A stretch of 64,000 nucleotides of DNA from Aquiflexum sp. TKW24L (GTDB lineage: Bacteria > Bacteroidota > Bacteroidia > Cytophagales > Cyclobacteriaceae): assembly GCF_023502205.1 (NCBI RefSeq), contig NZ_JAMFLG010000008.1, forward strand, positions 117,810 to 181,809. The letters are read 5' to 3'. This document shows positions 9,484-18,447 of this stretch, piece after piece (the first letter of the stretch is position 1; the number at the start of each line of letters is the position of its first letter). The translations under genes were made by a program, and so were the position numbers. Under the pieces are notes generated by a model. The model was not told the origin of the DNA. It was given only the letters and a program-made list of their open reading frames with translations, and did not search any database.

Positions 9484-10646
9484 TGGCAAAAAAACAATCC
9501 CCCTCCAAAAAAAACATCCTCATGCTCCACGGTTCATCGGACCTGTATGGGGCGAGTAAAATATTCTTGGAATCTGTACGTACACTGATGCATGCAGATT
9601 ATGGGGTGATTGTTGTCCTTTCGGAAGAGGGTCCTTTGGTCCAAGAGTTACAAAGTTTGGGTACGACAGTCCATATCCATAAACTTGGGATATTGCGCAG
9701 AAAATATTTCAACCCACCAGGACTACTCAATAGGATCAAAACGATCCTGAAGGCCAAAACCTACTTGGAAACATTGATGGTGCAAAACAACATTACGCAT
9801 ATTTATTCCAACACTTCTGCGGTTTTGGTTGGAGCTTTTTTGAAACGCAAAAATGAAGTAAGACATATATGGCATCTCCATGAGATCTTGGTTTCTCCAA
9901 GATGGTTTGTGAAGACAATTGGTAAAATCGTCAATAGGAATGCCGACAAGGTGGTCGTGGTGTCACAGGCCGTATGGGACAATTGGAAGGAAAAAGTAGA
10001 TAAATCCAAAATGGTCTTGGTGCACAATGGCATCGATTACCGTCCGTATCTGGAAACCAAAACCGATATCCGTAATCAGATATCCGGCATTGATAGAAAG
10101 GTCTTGATTGGGATGATCGGCCGGATCAACCATTGGAAAGGTCAAGATTACTTCTTGGAAATAGCCCAAAAATTAGTTCAACAACATGACAACATCCATT
10201 TTGTAATAGTCGGGGATGCTTATCCAGGAACAGAAATTTTGGTAGCCGAGATGAAAGAAAAAATCGAAAAAACAGGATTACAGCCACATGTCAGCTATTT
10301 GGGTTTCCGAAAGGATATCCCTGAGATTTTGAAAACTTTGGATATTTTTGTCTTGCCATCCATACTTCCTGATCCTTTTCCGACCGTCATCTTGGAAGCG
10401 ATGGCCTCAGGCAAACCCGTCGTAGCAACTGCCCATGGTGGTGCCAATGAAATGGTTTTAGAAGGTGAAACAGGATTTTTGATCCCTTGGGATGATGCCG
10501 AATCGGCAGCAGCGACAATTTCTGCTTTGGTAAATGATGAGGTTTTACGAAAAGAAATGGGAGACAAAGGTAGATCAAGGGTTTTGAAAAAATTCTCTCC
10601 TGAGGCTTTTCAGAAAAAATTTATTAGCCTTTTTGAAAATGAGTAA
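9483..10646 (+). CDS. glycosyltransferase family 4 (GT-B fold)
   Basis: About 387 residues. The N-terminal half starts ILMLHGSSDLYGASKIFLES, with a nucleotide/acceptor glycine loop. The C-terminal half has IGMIGRINHWKGQDYFLEIA, LGFRKDIPEILKTLDIFVLP and DPFPTVILEAMASGKPVVAT, the diphosphate-binding and E-x7-E region of GT4 enzymes. I place the start at the ATG at 9483, which overlaps the TGA of the methyltransferase (TGATG). It acts in the cytoplasm on the lipid-linked repeat unit. The next glycosyltransferase overlaps it by 8 bp. Sugar specificity cannot be inferred. Confidence 0.9.
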   Translation: MAKKQSPSKKNILMLHGSSDLYGASKIFLESVRTLMHADYGVIVVLSEEGPLVQELQSLGTTVHIHKLGILRRKYFNPPGLLNRIKTILKAKTYLETLMVQNNITHIYSNTSAVLVGAFLKRKNEVRHIWHLHEILVSPRWFVKTIGKIVNRNADKVVVVSQAVWDNWKEKVDKSKMVLVHNGIDYRPYLETKTDIRNQISGIDRKVLIGMIGRINHWKGQDYFLEIAQKLVQQHDNIHFVIVGDAYPGTEILVAEMKEKIEKTGLQPHVSYLGFRKDIPEILKTLDIFVLPSILPDPFPTVILEAMASGKPVVATAHGGANEMVLEGETGFLIPWDDAESAAATISALVNDEVLRKEMGDKGRSRVLKKFSPEAFQKKFISLFENE

Positions 10647-11769
10647 GGAAAAAAAGATTCTTAAAATAGCGATACTTGGCGCAAAAGGATATCCTTATGT
10701 TTATGGGGGCTATGATACCTTGGTTAAGGAATTGGGTGAGCGGCTTCAAAAAAGGGGGGTAGATGTGCAAGTCTATTGTCACAGGTCACTGTTCAAAGAA
10801 AGACCTACAAGTGTAAATGGAATCAAACTTATCTACATACCTGCGGTCGAAACCAAAAGTCTGACGCAGTTGACGCATTCATTTTTTTCGATGATCCATG
10901 CTTGTTTATCTGACGTCGATGTAATTTTTGTAGTAAACAGCGCAAATGGCCCCTTTGGCTTGATTTCCAAAATTATTGGAAAACCGACAGCCATCAATGT
11001 GGATGGACTAGAATGGCTCCGACCAAAGTGGAAAGGTTTTGGATCGAAATATTTTTTTTGGGCATCCAAAATAGCCACCAAATTATATGATCAGGTTATC
11101 AACGATTCTGAGGAAATGAGGAGGATCTATCTTGAGCTTTTTCAGGCTGAATCCAAAGTTATTGCATATGGAGCGAATCCCTCTTTCGATTCAGATCCCA
11201 ACAAACTGGAAAAATGGAAACTGCAAAAAGAAAGCTATTACCTGATTGTCGGAAGGTTGGTTCCTGATAACAACGCAGACTTGATCATTGGAGGATTTAT
11301 CCAATCGGACAGCAAAAGGAAATTGGTCATCGTGGGCGATGTTCCCTATCAAGATGCTTATGCCGAAGGACTCAAATCCATGCAGGATGAAAGACTTGTC
11401 TTTACCGGTTATGTCACTGATCCAGAAGAGTTAAAGGCGCTCTACCACAATTGCTTCGCATACCTTCATGGGCATGAGTACGGAGGAACAAATCCTGCGA
11501 TGCTAAAGGCATTGGGATATGGCTGTGCAATATTGGCTTTGGACACCCCATTCAATCAGGAAATGCTCCAAAACGGCAAACATGGTTGGTACTTTCCCAA
11601 AAACAAAGAATCAGTTTCAGTCTTGATTTCCAAAGCAGAAAAAAGCCCAAAAGAACTTGCTCACCTTCGGCTTACCGCAAGGGAAGGACTTACCAAAAAA
11701 TACGATTGGGAACATGTCACAGAACAGTATCTTGAGGTTTTTGAGGAGTTGAGGAAACGGAAAAAATGA
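10639..11769 (+). CDS. glycosyltransferase with DUF1972-type N-terminus (rhamnosyltransferase-like)
   Basis: The protein of about 376 residues begins IAILGAKGYPYVYGGYDTLV, the variant glycine motif typical of DUF1972 glycosyltransferases (relatives of WsaF/WcaC-like rhamnosyltransferases). The C-terminal half has YYLIVGRLVPDNNADLII, VFTGYVTDPEELKALYHNC and GHEYGGTNPAMLKALGYGCA, the donor-binding part of GT4. The ATG at 10639 overlaps the preceding stop by 8 bp (ATGAGTAA). This is the last gene of the plus-strand polysaccharide operon; the next gene is convergent, 64 bp away. Family sure, sugar unknown. Confidence 0.87.
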   Translation: MSKEKKILKIAILGAKGYPYVYGGYDTLVKELGERLQKRGVDVQVYCHRSLFKERPTSVNGIKLIYIPAVETKSLTQLTHSFFSMIHACLSDVDVIFVVNSANGPFGLISKIIGKPTAINVDGLEWLRPKWKGFGSKYFFWASKIATKLYDQVINDSEEMRRIYLELFQAESKVIAYGANPSFDSDPNKLEKWKLQKESYYLIVGRLVPDNNADLIIGGFIQSDSKRKLVIVGDVPYQDAYAEGLKSMQDERLVFTGYVTDPEELKALYHNCFAYLHGHEYGGTNPAMLKALGYGCAILALDTPFNQEMLQNGKHGWYFPKNKESVSVLISKAEKSPKELAHLRLTAREGLTKKYDWEHVTEQYLEVFEELRKRKK

Positions 11770-11833
11770 TTGAGGAAAACAAATTTGTACATTTACCTAA
11801 GCAGAGAAGGAACTTTTGAATCCTCCTGATTAT

Positions 11834-12829
11834 TTATTTCAGGTAATCGGGATTTTCTTTTTCAAGCCTTTCATATACCTTCTTGACATCTTGGGCCATG
11901 TCTTTATTTAGAACCAGAATTGCATCTTCTGTCTCTACCAAAATAAGATTTTCAACCCCGATGAATTCCACCAATTTATCGGTATTCAAAGAAAGGTTTG
12001 AGCCAGATTTTCTAATATCGTTTGCCGGAATATTATCATAGATCGCTAAGAAACTGCCCATATCTGACCAATCGAAAAATGACGGTACTACTTTTATTTT
12101 ATCGGTTCGTTCCATTACAGCATAATCTACACTGATGGATGGTATCTCCATAGAAAGTGATTCATCTAAATAAATCTCGATTTTATTGTCAAATACTTTT
12201 CTACTTGTCTCAAAAACCACAGGCTCATATTTTTTCAGTTCATCCAGATATACCCCAGCTTTGAAGCAAAACATTCCACTATTCCAGAGAAAATTTCGGG
12301 ATTTTACAAATGCTTCTGCCAATTCTTTGGACGGTTTTTCCCTAAAAGAAACAACCTCATTCCCATTATATTCAATGTACCCAAATCCTGTTTCAGGATT
12401 TTTGGGTTGAAGTCCGAAAGTGACAATGTAATCGCTTTTTGCTAATGCGATGGCAGCATGGATAGAATCTAGGTACAGATCTTCGTTTTTAATCAAATGA
12501 TCGGAAGGTGATATTAAAAGTATATCATCAGGTTGCGCTTGGAAAGCTGCAAAAGCAATTGCAGCAGCAGTATTTCGTGGAGTGGCTTCAACTATTTCAT
12601 GGTATTGGCTAATTCCCAAATTCTCTATAATTTCTCTCGAAAGTTGGTAGTTAGTAATTCCCCCCACCACAAATAATTCTTCGCAGATTGACCTGTTTCT
12701 CTCAATTGTTAATTCAAACAATGATTTATTCTCAAAAAGCGGAAGATATTGCTTAGGTTTAGATTTCCTTGAAAGTGGCCATAACCTACTGCCTACTCCG
12801 CCTGATAATATCACGTTGATGATTTTCAT
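11834..12829 (-). CDS. manC: mannose-1-phosphate guanylyltransferase
   Basis: The 331-residue protein starts INVILSGGVGSRLWPLSRKS followed by PKQYLPLF, the signature of GDP-mannose pyrophosphorylases (GTP binding and catalytic Arg/Lys). LISPSDHLI, TGFGYIEY and FREKP are conserved downstream blocks; SVDYAVMERTDKIKVVPSFF and WSDMGS close the nucleotidyltransferase domain. It is a short, single-function form lacking the C-terminal cupin isomerase domain of bifunctional ManC/AlgA. It converts mannose-1-phosphate and GTP to GDP-mannose, feeding fucose-, rhamnose- or mannose-containing glycans in the neighbouring cluster. Transcribed toward that cluster. Confidence 0.9.
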   Translation of the reverse strand: MKIINVILSGGVGSRLWPLSRKSKPKQYLPLFENKSLFELTIERNRSICEELFVVGGITNYQLSREIIENLGISQYHEIVEATPRNTAAAIAFAAFQAQPDDILLISPSDHLIKNEDLYLDSIHAAIALAKSDYIVTFGLQPKNPETGFGYIEYNGNEVVSFREKPSKELAEAFVKSRNFLWNSGMFCFKAGVYLDELKKYEPVVFETSRKVFDNKIEIYLDESLSMEIPSISVDYAVMERTDKIKVVPSFFDWSDMGSFLAIYDNIPANDIRKSGSNLSLNTDKLVEFIGVENLILVETEDAILVLNKDMAQDVKKVYERLEKENPDYLK

Positions 12830-12976
12830 TAATAATTGGTTTTAATTAAGGCGTATTTTCCACAAAATCAATTATTTATATATTTAAATAATTAGGAAAT
12901 AGATGGAATTACTCACCTTGTGTTTATTGTCCGTAAAATTAGGATAATAATAGAAAATAAATTTTACTCGAAATTT

Positions 12977-13546
12977 TTAATAAACCAAATAACCCGCCTC
13001 ACCCAATTTAAACCTCCTCACAACTACCCATCTTCCTTCTATTCTTTTGAGCAAGGCAATATCATTGACTTCCTGTTTGGCATCGAATTTTTGCTTTTTG
13101 ATAAAATCCCAATAGGCGTCAAAATGGATCAATTTGATATCCTTGAAAGCCAAAGTCATATGGGGATGATAGGCTCTATCACTGAGTTCCTCTACTAATT
13201 TGAGGTCTGTTTTGCAGTATTTAGAAAGGGCAAGCTGAATTGAAAATAGTGCGGAGTCTTCCATTACTTTAATAAAAATCACCCTTCGCCCAAAACGGTC
13301 AAATCCTGAATAACTGAGGTCAAAAGGCGAAAAGTTTTCAAAAAAGCTTTGTAAGAGCCCATTCAACTTATCCTCTTTGGCTTCATTCCAATTGAATGGC
13401 ATCTTCAGTGTGACATGAGCAGGAGATTTGAGGGCATACTTGAGGTTAAAATTATCTTTCAACAATACCTTCAATTCTGTAGCTTTTTGTTGGATTTCGC
13501 CCTCAGGCACGATTGCGATAAAATATTTACCTATGGATTTTGCCAT
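12977..13546 (-). CDS. 2H phosphoesterase (2'-5' RNA ligase/ThpR-like family)
   Basis: The 189-residue protein has two H-x-T/S-hydrophobic motifs, AHVTLKMPF (about residue 45) and HPHMTLAF (about residue 128), which form the paired active site of 2H phosphoesterases. The size matches bacterial LigT/ThpR-like members. These enzymes hydrolyse or ligate 2'-5' or cyclic phosphodiesters in RNA or nucleotides; the substrate here is unknown. It lies between manC and a universal stress protein and has no evident link to the polysaccharide genes. The 130 bp upstream separates it from a divergent gene. Confidence 0.85.
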   Translation of the reverse strand: MAKSIGKYFIAIVPEGEIQQKATELKVLLKDNFNLKYALKSPAHVTLKMPFNWNEAKEDKLNGLLQSFFENFSPFDLSYSGFDRFGRRVIFIKVMEDSALFSIQLALSKYCKTDLKLVEELSDRAYHPHMTLAFKDIKLIHFDAYWDFIKKQKFDAKQEVNDIALLKRIEGRWVVVRRFKLGEAGYLVY

Positions 13547-13675
13547 TTAACACAAATATAAATCATTTAGAAAATGCGGATCAGATTAAATCAGGGAATC
13601 GGATAAATTGTAGTAGGTATTATTCCAAAGAAAATTTTAAAATCGTACCTTGAACAGGTAATTAGCGGCAAGACT

Positions 13676-14587
13676 ATGGAGAATTTTGAAAAGGCAATGA
13701 TCGGGATGGACCTGACGGAAATGGATGATATTTTGATTTCCAAAATGGGGGTTTTATCCGAAATATTAGGTATCAAAAAACTCTATTTTATCCATGTCTC
13801 CAAAAACCTTTCACTGCCAGATGAAATAAGGGAAAAATTCCCCGATTTGATAGCTCCGGCAGATGAAGCCATAGAGGCGGAGATCATGACCATCATCAAA
13901 CAAAACAATTACCCTGATAATGTGGAGATTGAAGTTTTTGCTGAAGAGGGAAGTCCGATGCCTACTTTTCTCAGGTGGGCAAAACTCAAGGACGTTGATC
14001 TCATTGTCATGGGAAGGAAAATTACACTCAAGGGCAGTGGATCACTAGCTAAAACAATGGCCCAAAAGGCACCTTGTTCGGTCCTATTCCTTCCTGAAAG
14101 GGTCGAAATGAAAGTTCCTAAAAAGATTTTGATTCCCATGGACTTTTCTGAGCATACCAATATGACTATCAATTTTGCTCAAAAAGCTGCCGAAGAATTT
14201 GATGCAAAGATCTATGCTTTACACCTATTCGAAGTACCAACAGGATACCACAAAACAGGTAAATCTTTTGAAGAATTTGCAGAAATCATGGAGGAGAATT
14301 CAAAAAAGGATTATGAGAAATTTATAAAAAAGCATAATCATCCAGAATATGATTGTCTTTTTGTTTTATCGAATGACGGAGAGCCTGGCCACCTGATTAT
14401 AGAAAAGGCCAAAGAACATGGGATAGATTTGATTTTGATGGGGAGTAGAGGAAGAACCGCATCAGCTGCCGTATTACTCGGGAGTGTTGCTGAAAAGCTG
14501 GTACAAGTTAATAATGAAATTCCAATGTTAATTTTCAAGATAAAAGGAGAAACTATGGGATTTTTTGATGCCTTATTTAAGATTTAA
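13676..14587 (+). CDS. universal stress protein with two UspA domains
   Basis: The 303-residue protein is a tandem duplication of the UspA fold. Domain 1 covers about residues 5-143 and ends LIVMGRKITLKGSGSLAKTM then CSVLFLP. Domain 2 covers about 150-293 and contains KILIPMDFSEHTNMTINFA and LILMGSRGRTASAAVLLGS, close to the ATP-binding G-x2-G-x9-G-S motif. The first domain deviates from that motif, so probably only domain 2 binds nucleotide. Such proteins are stress-induced and cytoplasmic. A hairpin terminator follows about 40 bp after the stop. The downstream gene is convergent. Confidence 0.9.
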   Translation: MENFEKAMIGMDLTEMDDILISKMGVLSEILGIKKLYFIHVSKNLSLPDEIREKFPDLIAPADEAIEAEIMTIIKQNNYPDNVEIEVFAEEGSPMPTFLRWAKLKDVDLIVMGRKITLKGSGSLAKTMAQKAPCSVLFLPERVEMKVPKKILIPMDFSEHTNMTINFAQKAAEEFDAKIYALHLFEVPTGYHKTGKSFEEFAEIMEENSKKDYEKFIKKHNHPEYDCLFVLSNDGEPGHLIIEKAKEHGIDLILMGSRGRTASAAVLLGSVAEKLVQVNNEIPMLIFKIKGETMGFFDALFKI

Positions 14588-14625
14588 TCGCACCAGACTA
14601 TCCTTAGGCTTAAAAAGATTTAAAA

Positions 14626-14656
14626 CCCAAGATGCTTTGGCTTGGGCGATTTTTTC
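14626..14656 (+). terminator. probable rho-independent terminator after the universal stress gene
   Basis: A six-base-pair stem (CCCAAG at 14626-14631 and CTTGGG at 14641-14646) with a nine-base loop is followed by CGA and a run of six T on the plus strand. It sits between the convergent universal stress gene and sugar transferase gene. The stem is short, so strength is uncertain. Confidence 0.55.
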
Positions 14657-14682
14657 CAATAAAATGAAAGGCTATTACTTTG

Positions 14683-16053
14683 TCAGTAGGCATTCTCCCT
14701 GTTTACTATCAATTCATATACAGTCAGGATGCAGATTTTGAGGTCAAGCAAAATTGACCAGTTTTGTATATAAAAATAATCAAGTTTTACCCTTGACCGG
14801 ATTTGGTAAGGATTCTCAATTTCTCCTCTATAGCCTTTTACTTGTGCTAAGCCTGTGATTCCGGGCTTGATTTTATGTCGGCTATTGTATTTTTCAATCT
14901 GGGTTTTGAAGACTTGGTTCATCGGGATTGTATGTGGCCTTGGGCCTACAATAGACATGTCACCAAGCAAAACGTTGATAAACTGGGGCATTTCATCCAA
15001 GGAGGTCATTCTTAGAAAAGAACCGATTCTCGTTATTCTTGGGTCATTTTTGACGGCTTGGTGTGTATCAGAATAATCGTTAGGTGTCATGGACCGGAAT
15101 TTCAGACACAAGAAAACTTTATTGTTTTCACCATTTCTTTCCTGTATAAAAAATATTGGACCTTTCGATTCCAGCTTGATCAACAGACCTACCAAAGGAA
15201 TCAGCCAACTAAGAATAAAAACCAGCACAAAGAGAGAGAAAATAATGTCAAATGCCCTTTTAAATACTCTATTGAAAGCATTGTCAAGAGGGATTTCATT
15301 GACATTGATCACAAAGAAATCCCCGTATTTAGAAAAAGAGAGGTTCTTCTCCAATTGAAGCGATCCACCCGGGATTACCTTGACTTTAATGTAATGTTCG
15401 TCTGCAAAATTGATGATTTTTCTAACCTTTTTCTCCTCTAAATGTTCGCTGATATATATTTGATCTATGTTGAGGTCAATGGCTTCTTGAAAAAACTTCT
15501 TGATATCTCCACGGGTCTCACCGGATACATCCTTGTCATCGTAGTATCCCAAAAACTTGATACCAAAATCCCTCCTCAAGCGGAAAACCTGAGCAAGTTG
15601 ATCGCTGGTTCCCCCTGTTCCCAAGATGACTGCCCTTCTAAAATTATGACCGGTTTCACGGTATTTTCTCAATATGAGATGTACACCGACCCTGTATATT
15701 CCAAGAAAAACCAACAAACTCGCTGCTAGGGAAAGAAAAGACAACAACCTTAAAGAATTATCATGGAATGGCATCCAGATCATGGAGATGATCACCAAAA
15801 ACCATGCAAGCGAGCCTAAAAGTTTTTTGAAAGTCTGGTCTGATTCGTTTGTTCTCCCGATTTTGAAATCTTCTTTCAGGACAGTGATTACCATCCAGAT
15901 CATCATAAATGCAGGAAAAGTGGGGAAGTCAAGCCCTTGAAATTCTTCAAATGGCTGAAATAATTTGTTGGATATAAAAAATGAAAATGAAACTGTCAAG
16001 ATGTCTCCCAAAACAAAAAGCCATGGAAAATATTTGTAAAAGCGTTTTTTCAT
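14683..16053 (-). CDS. undecaprenyl-phosphate sugar phosphotransferase (WcaJ/polyprenyl glycosylphosphotransferase)
   Basis: About 456 residues in three parts: four or five N-terminal membrane helices (to about 130), a Rossmann-like CoA_binding_3 region (VILGTGGTSDQLAQVFRL), and a C-terminal bacterial sugar transferase domain starting FKRAFDIIFSLFVLVFIL. That domain contains GPIFFIQERNG, LKFRSM and SLDEMPQFINVLLGDMSIVG with GPRPH. The enzyme moves a sugar-1-phosphate (often glucose) from UDP-sugar to undecaprenyl phosphate, the first step of repeat-unit assembly, so it probably initiates the glycan built by the operon at 1-11.8 kb. The ATG at 16053 is preferred over a TTG three codons upstream. 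Confidence 0.92.
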   Translation of the reverse strand: MKKRFYKYFPWLFVLGDILTVSFSFFISNKLFQPFEEFQGLDFPTFPAFMMIWMVITVLKEDFKIGRTNESDQTFKKLLGSLAWFLVIISMIWMPFHDNSLRLLSFLSLAASLLVFLGIYRVGVHLILRKYRETGHNFRRAVILGTGGTSDQLAQVFRLRRDFGIKFLGYYDDKDVSGETRGDIKKFFQEAIDLNIDQIYISEHLEEKKVRKIINFADEHYIKVKVIPGGSLQLEKNLSFSKYGDFFVINVNEIPLDNAFNRVFKRAFDIIFSLFVLVFILSWLIPLVGLLIKLESKGPIFFIQERNGENNKVFLCLKFRSMTPNDYSDTHQAVKNDPRITRIGSFLRMTSLDEMPQFINVLLGDMSIVGPRPHTIPMNQVFKTQIEKYNSRHKIKPGITGLAQVKGYRGEIENPYQIRSRVKLDYFYIQNWSILLDLKICILTVYELIVNRENAY

Positions 16054-16217
16054 AAAAATCAATAATCTTTCATTCTTTTTACGGTTCTTTTTACCAAAAT
16101 GGTTTCAATGTTCCGGAATATGATGAAAGGGATTATAATTAATTCAAATTATCAACAAAAGTAAAAAAGAATATGATTGACCTCTTACTTTTTACATAAT
16201 TAATTTATTAAAATAAA

Positions 16218-16225
16218 TAGCTTTG
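16218..16225 (+). promoter_or_regulatory. candidate Bacteroidota -7 promoter box
   Basis: TAGCTTTG matches the TAnnTTTG -7 consensus of the major Bacteroidota sigma factor and lies about 27 bp before the ATG of the next gene. I do not see a convincing TTG -33 element at the expected 19-21 bp spacing, so this is a candidate only. Confidence 0.3.
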
Positions 16226-16251
16226 AGTTCTCAAAAAAATGATGTTCGAAA

Positions 16252-16923
16252 ATGATGAATTTAAAGGCTTTATTGGCTTCATCCGATAATCCCAATTCTT
16301 TAGGAAATAAATTTAGAAAACAACGTTTTCAATATTTCGAGGATCTACTCCATGCAAACTTTGGCGATAATTATCCCATCAAAATATTAGATATCGGGGG
16401 GATGGTCCATTTTTGGAAAGACCAGGAATTGTTGAAATCAGGAAAGGTTGAAATTGTAATACTCAACCTCAGTGCAGAGGTTGCTACCATTCATAATCTG
16501 AGCAGCATGGCCGGTGATGCTACAGATTTATCCCAGTTTGCTGACGGTAGCTTTGATCTGGTATTTTCCAATTCCGTTATTGAGCATCTATACACTTGGG
16601 AAAATCAGAGGAAAATGGCGAAAGAAGCCATCCGTGTGGGTAAGAAATATTTTATTCAGACCCCTAACAGACACTTTTTTATGGAAGCCCATTATGCTCT
16701 CCCTTTTGTTCAGTATTTACCAAAGAACCTGACCCGATTTATATTGACCAAAACAAAGCTGAGCAGAGGAGCTCAATGGGACCCCAAGGATGCACAGCAA
16801 TACCTGGATGAAATTAGGTTGTTGACTTATGCAGAGATGAAAACGTTATTTCCCGGCGCAAAGATGTATAAGGAGAAATTTTTTAGGATGGACAAATCAT
16901 TTACGGCCCATACCTTGACTTGA
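16252..16923 (+). CDS. class I SAM-dependent methyltransferase
   Basis: The 223-residue protein has a motif I-like block KILDIGGMVHFWKD and the downstream LVFSNSVIEHLYTWENQRKM typical of Methyltransf_11-like enzymes. Motif I is unusual, with a bulky His/Phe/Trp stretch where a GxG would be expected, but this DxGG variant is seen in glycan-associated methyltransferases. It stands alone between the divergent sugar transferase gene and a convergent oxidoreductase gene, so the link to the surface polysaccharide is by location only. Either of two ATGs (16252 or 16255) could start it. Confidence 0.75.
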   Translation: MMNLKALLASSDNPNSLGNKFRKQRFQYFEDLLHANFGDNYPIKILDIGGMVHFWKDQELLKSGKVEIVILNLSAEVATIHNLSSMAGDATDLSQFADGSFDLVFSNSVIEHLYTWENQRKMAKEAIRVGKKYFIQTPNRHFFMEAHYALPFVQYLPKNLTRFILTKTKLSRGAQWDPKDAQQYLDEIRLLTYAEMKTLFPGAKMYKEKFFRMDKSFTAHTLT

Positions 16924-16957
16924 TTCAAAGTTTCAACGGTTCTCGTAATATAAGAAA

Positions 16958-18145
16958 TTAAACATTTTCAGTTTCAGATGCCTTTTCGAAATTTAACTTT
17001 AAACATTTCAGCGTATCAAACCATGCTTTCACCGCCAAAGAAGGAGGAATTTCTATATCAGAAAATTTTATTATCTGTCCCTCTTCAATATTTTCCTTCA
17101 GTCTTGCATTTTGAAGTAAACCAATGGGAACATGATTAGGCTCATCAGCGATTTTTACAGCTATCCCTCTAGTATCAAAACTACCTATCCCCTTCTTGAT
17201 AAAATCCCCTTTTGAAATCTTTCTTTTGGCAATTGCCGCCACACTTGTACTTGGATTATTGCTATTGTCAATCAGTATTTCCTTTTGATAAAAAAGTCGC
17301 TTAATTGTTCCGGGAATCTCAAAGAAACAAAGATGGATGGGTTTATAATGATGATAAAATGGTCCATCTCCCATCTTATATGTTCTAAGTTCATTCCTCA
17401 GGTTTTCATCATGCTTGCTCACGATAAATACTCCCGGAGGGGCAGTTTTAGACAAAATAAAATCGCTTATAGGCATTCCAATACTGTCTGCAACTTCTGC
17501 TATTTTGAAACTAGAACCTTCAAAATCTTCTGTTTGTAGTCCTATTAAACCCGGCTTCGCAATAGTCGCTCCAAAAGCATTAGCTACCAAAGCTTGTTCA
17601 ATCTGCACTTTAGTCCCATCTGTAAAAGATGTCACAGATTCTACAGAAAAGCCTTGCTTCAAAGCCCAATAATTCATCTCATCCGGAACCGGATTAAGAT
17701 TTAAAAATCCTTTAATATTACCATATACAATAGGGGTAAAACCCATATCTAGAACTTCTTGTCTTAGGGATGCAAGACAACCTGGTTGATCACCATTTGA
17801 TTCTGTTATAAGACCTTGCTTGGATAGCCAAGTACCTGTAGTCACCATTGTATCTGCATCCATTGTGACCACAGGAAGATTATATTGAAATGCAGCATTA
17901 ATCATTTCAGTACTGTAAATAGGATCACCTGTACTGACAACAATGATATCAGATTTTAAAAATAACTTCTCAGGAATTTGATGTACAAGATCATTTGAAA
18001 CTTCAAGATCTTCAATTAGACCAATTCTTCTGGTAAGAATTCCTGAAACTACCATTTCAGAACTCAAATTAATAAGTTTTACGAGACCTCTTATAATTGT
18101 CCCTGAACCAACTAACCCTACTTTAATTTTATCTTTACTTTGCAT
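16958..18145 (-). CDS. SAF-domain NAD(P)-dependent oxidoreductase (homoserine-dehydrogenase-like, COG4091 type)
   Basis: The 395-residue protein begins KVGLVGSGTIIRGLVKLINL, a GxGxxxxG dinucleotide-binding motif, with SDIIVVSTGDPIYSTEMINA typical of the dehydrogenase half. The C-terminal part (about 300-380; VAAIAKRKISKGDFIKKGIG and LLQNARLKENIEEGQIIKFS) resembles a SAF domain. This arrangement is annotated as predicted homoserine dehydrogenase with SAF domain and is found in sugar/acid catabolism and cell-surface sugar loci; the true substrate is unresolved. Immediately upstream on the same strand, after 302 bp, is a GH130-like glycosidase. No partner gene is obvious. Confidence 0.75.
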   Translation of the reverse strand: MQSKDKIKVGLVGSGTIIRGLVKLINLSSEMVVSGILTRRIGLIEDLEVSNDLVHQIPEKLFLKSDIIVVSTGDPIYSTEMINAAFQYNLPVVTMDADTMVTTGTWLSKQGLITESNGDQPGCLASLRQEVLDMGFTPIVYGNIKGFLNLNPVPDEMNYWALKQGFSVESVTSFTDGTKVQIEQALVANAFGATIAKPGLIGLQTEDFEGSSFKIAEVADSIGMPISDFILSKTAPPGVFIVSKHDENLRNELRTYKMGDGPFYHHYKPIHLCFFEIPGTIKRLFYQKEILIDNSNNPSTSVAAIAKRKISKGDFIKKGIGSFDTRGIAVKIADEPNHVPIGLLQNARLKENIEEGQIIKFSDIEIPPSLAVKAWFDTLKCLKLNFEKASETENV

Positions 18146-18447
18146 TATGAAGAATGTTTAAATTTCAATATCCAAAGATGTTAATAATATTTTAAAAAAC
18201 ATAATTATGTATTCAAAATACAGTTATGTTCGAAAATAATGATTCTTAATTATAACTGCAAATATAACCAGATGACAAAAAGTACAGCTTTATGAATTTA
18301 ACTACGAGGATCCGTGTGATTTTCAATGCATGCAAGTAATTGAAATTAAATTGTAATTATCAACCAAAAGAGAAAAATACCATTCATGAAACTGATTTTT
18401 TACAAGCATTCACAACCCTCTTCTTGATAATACCTGGGAAGATTCAT
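18146..18447 (-). other. 302-bp AT-rich gap upstream of the SAF oxidoreductase
   Basis: No coding-like frame is visible. The stretch is AT-rich, includes a short palindrome (GTATTCAAAATAC near 18210) and a 17-base word ATGTTCGAAAATAATGA at 18226-18242. A near copy of that word (ATGTTCGAAAATGATGA) lies at 16242-16258, on the far side of the two intervening genes. It probably holds the promoter of the minus-strand SAF gene, but I cannot place it. Confidence 0.4.
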
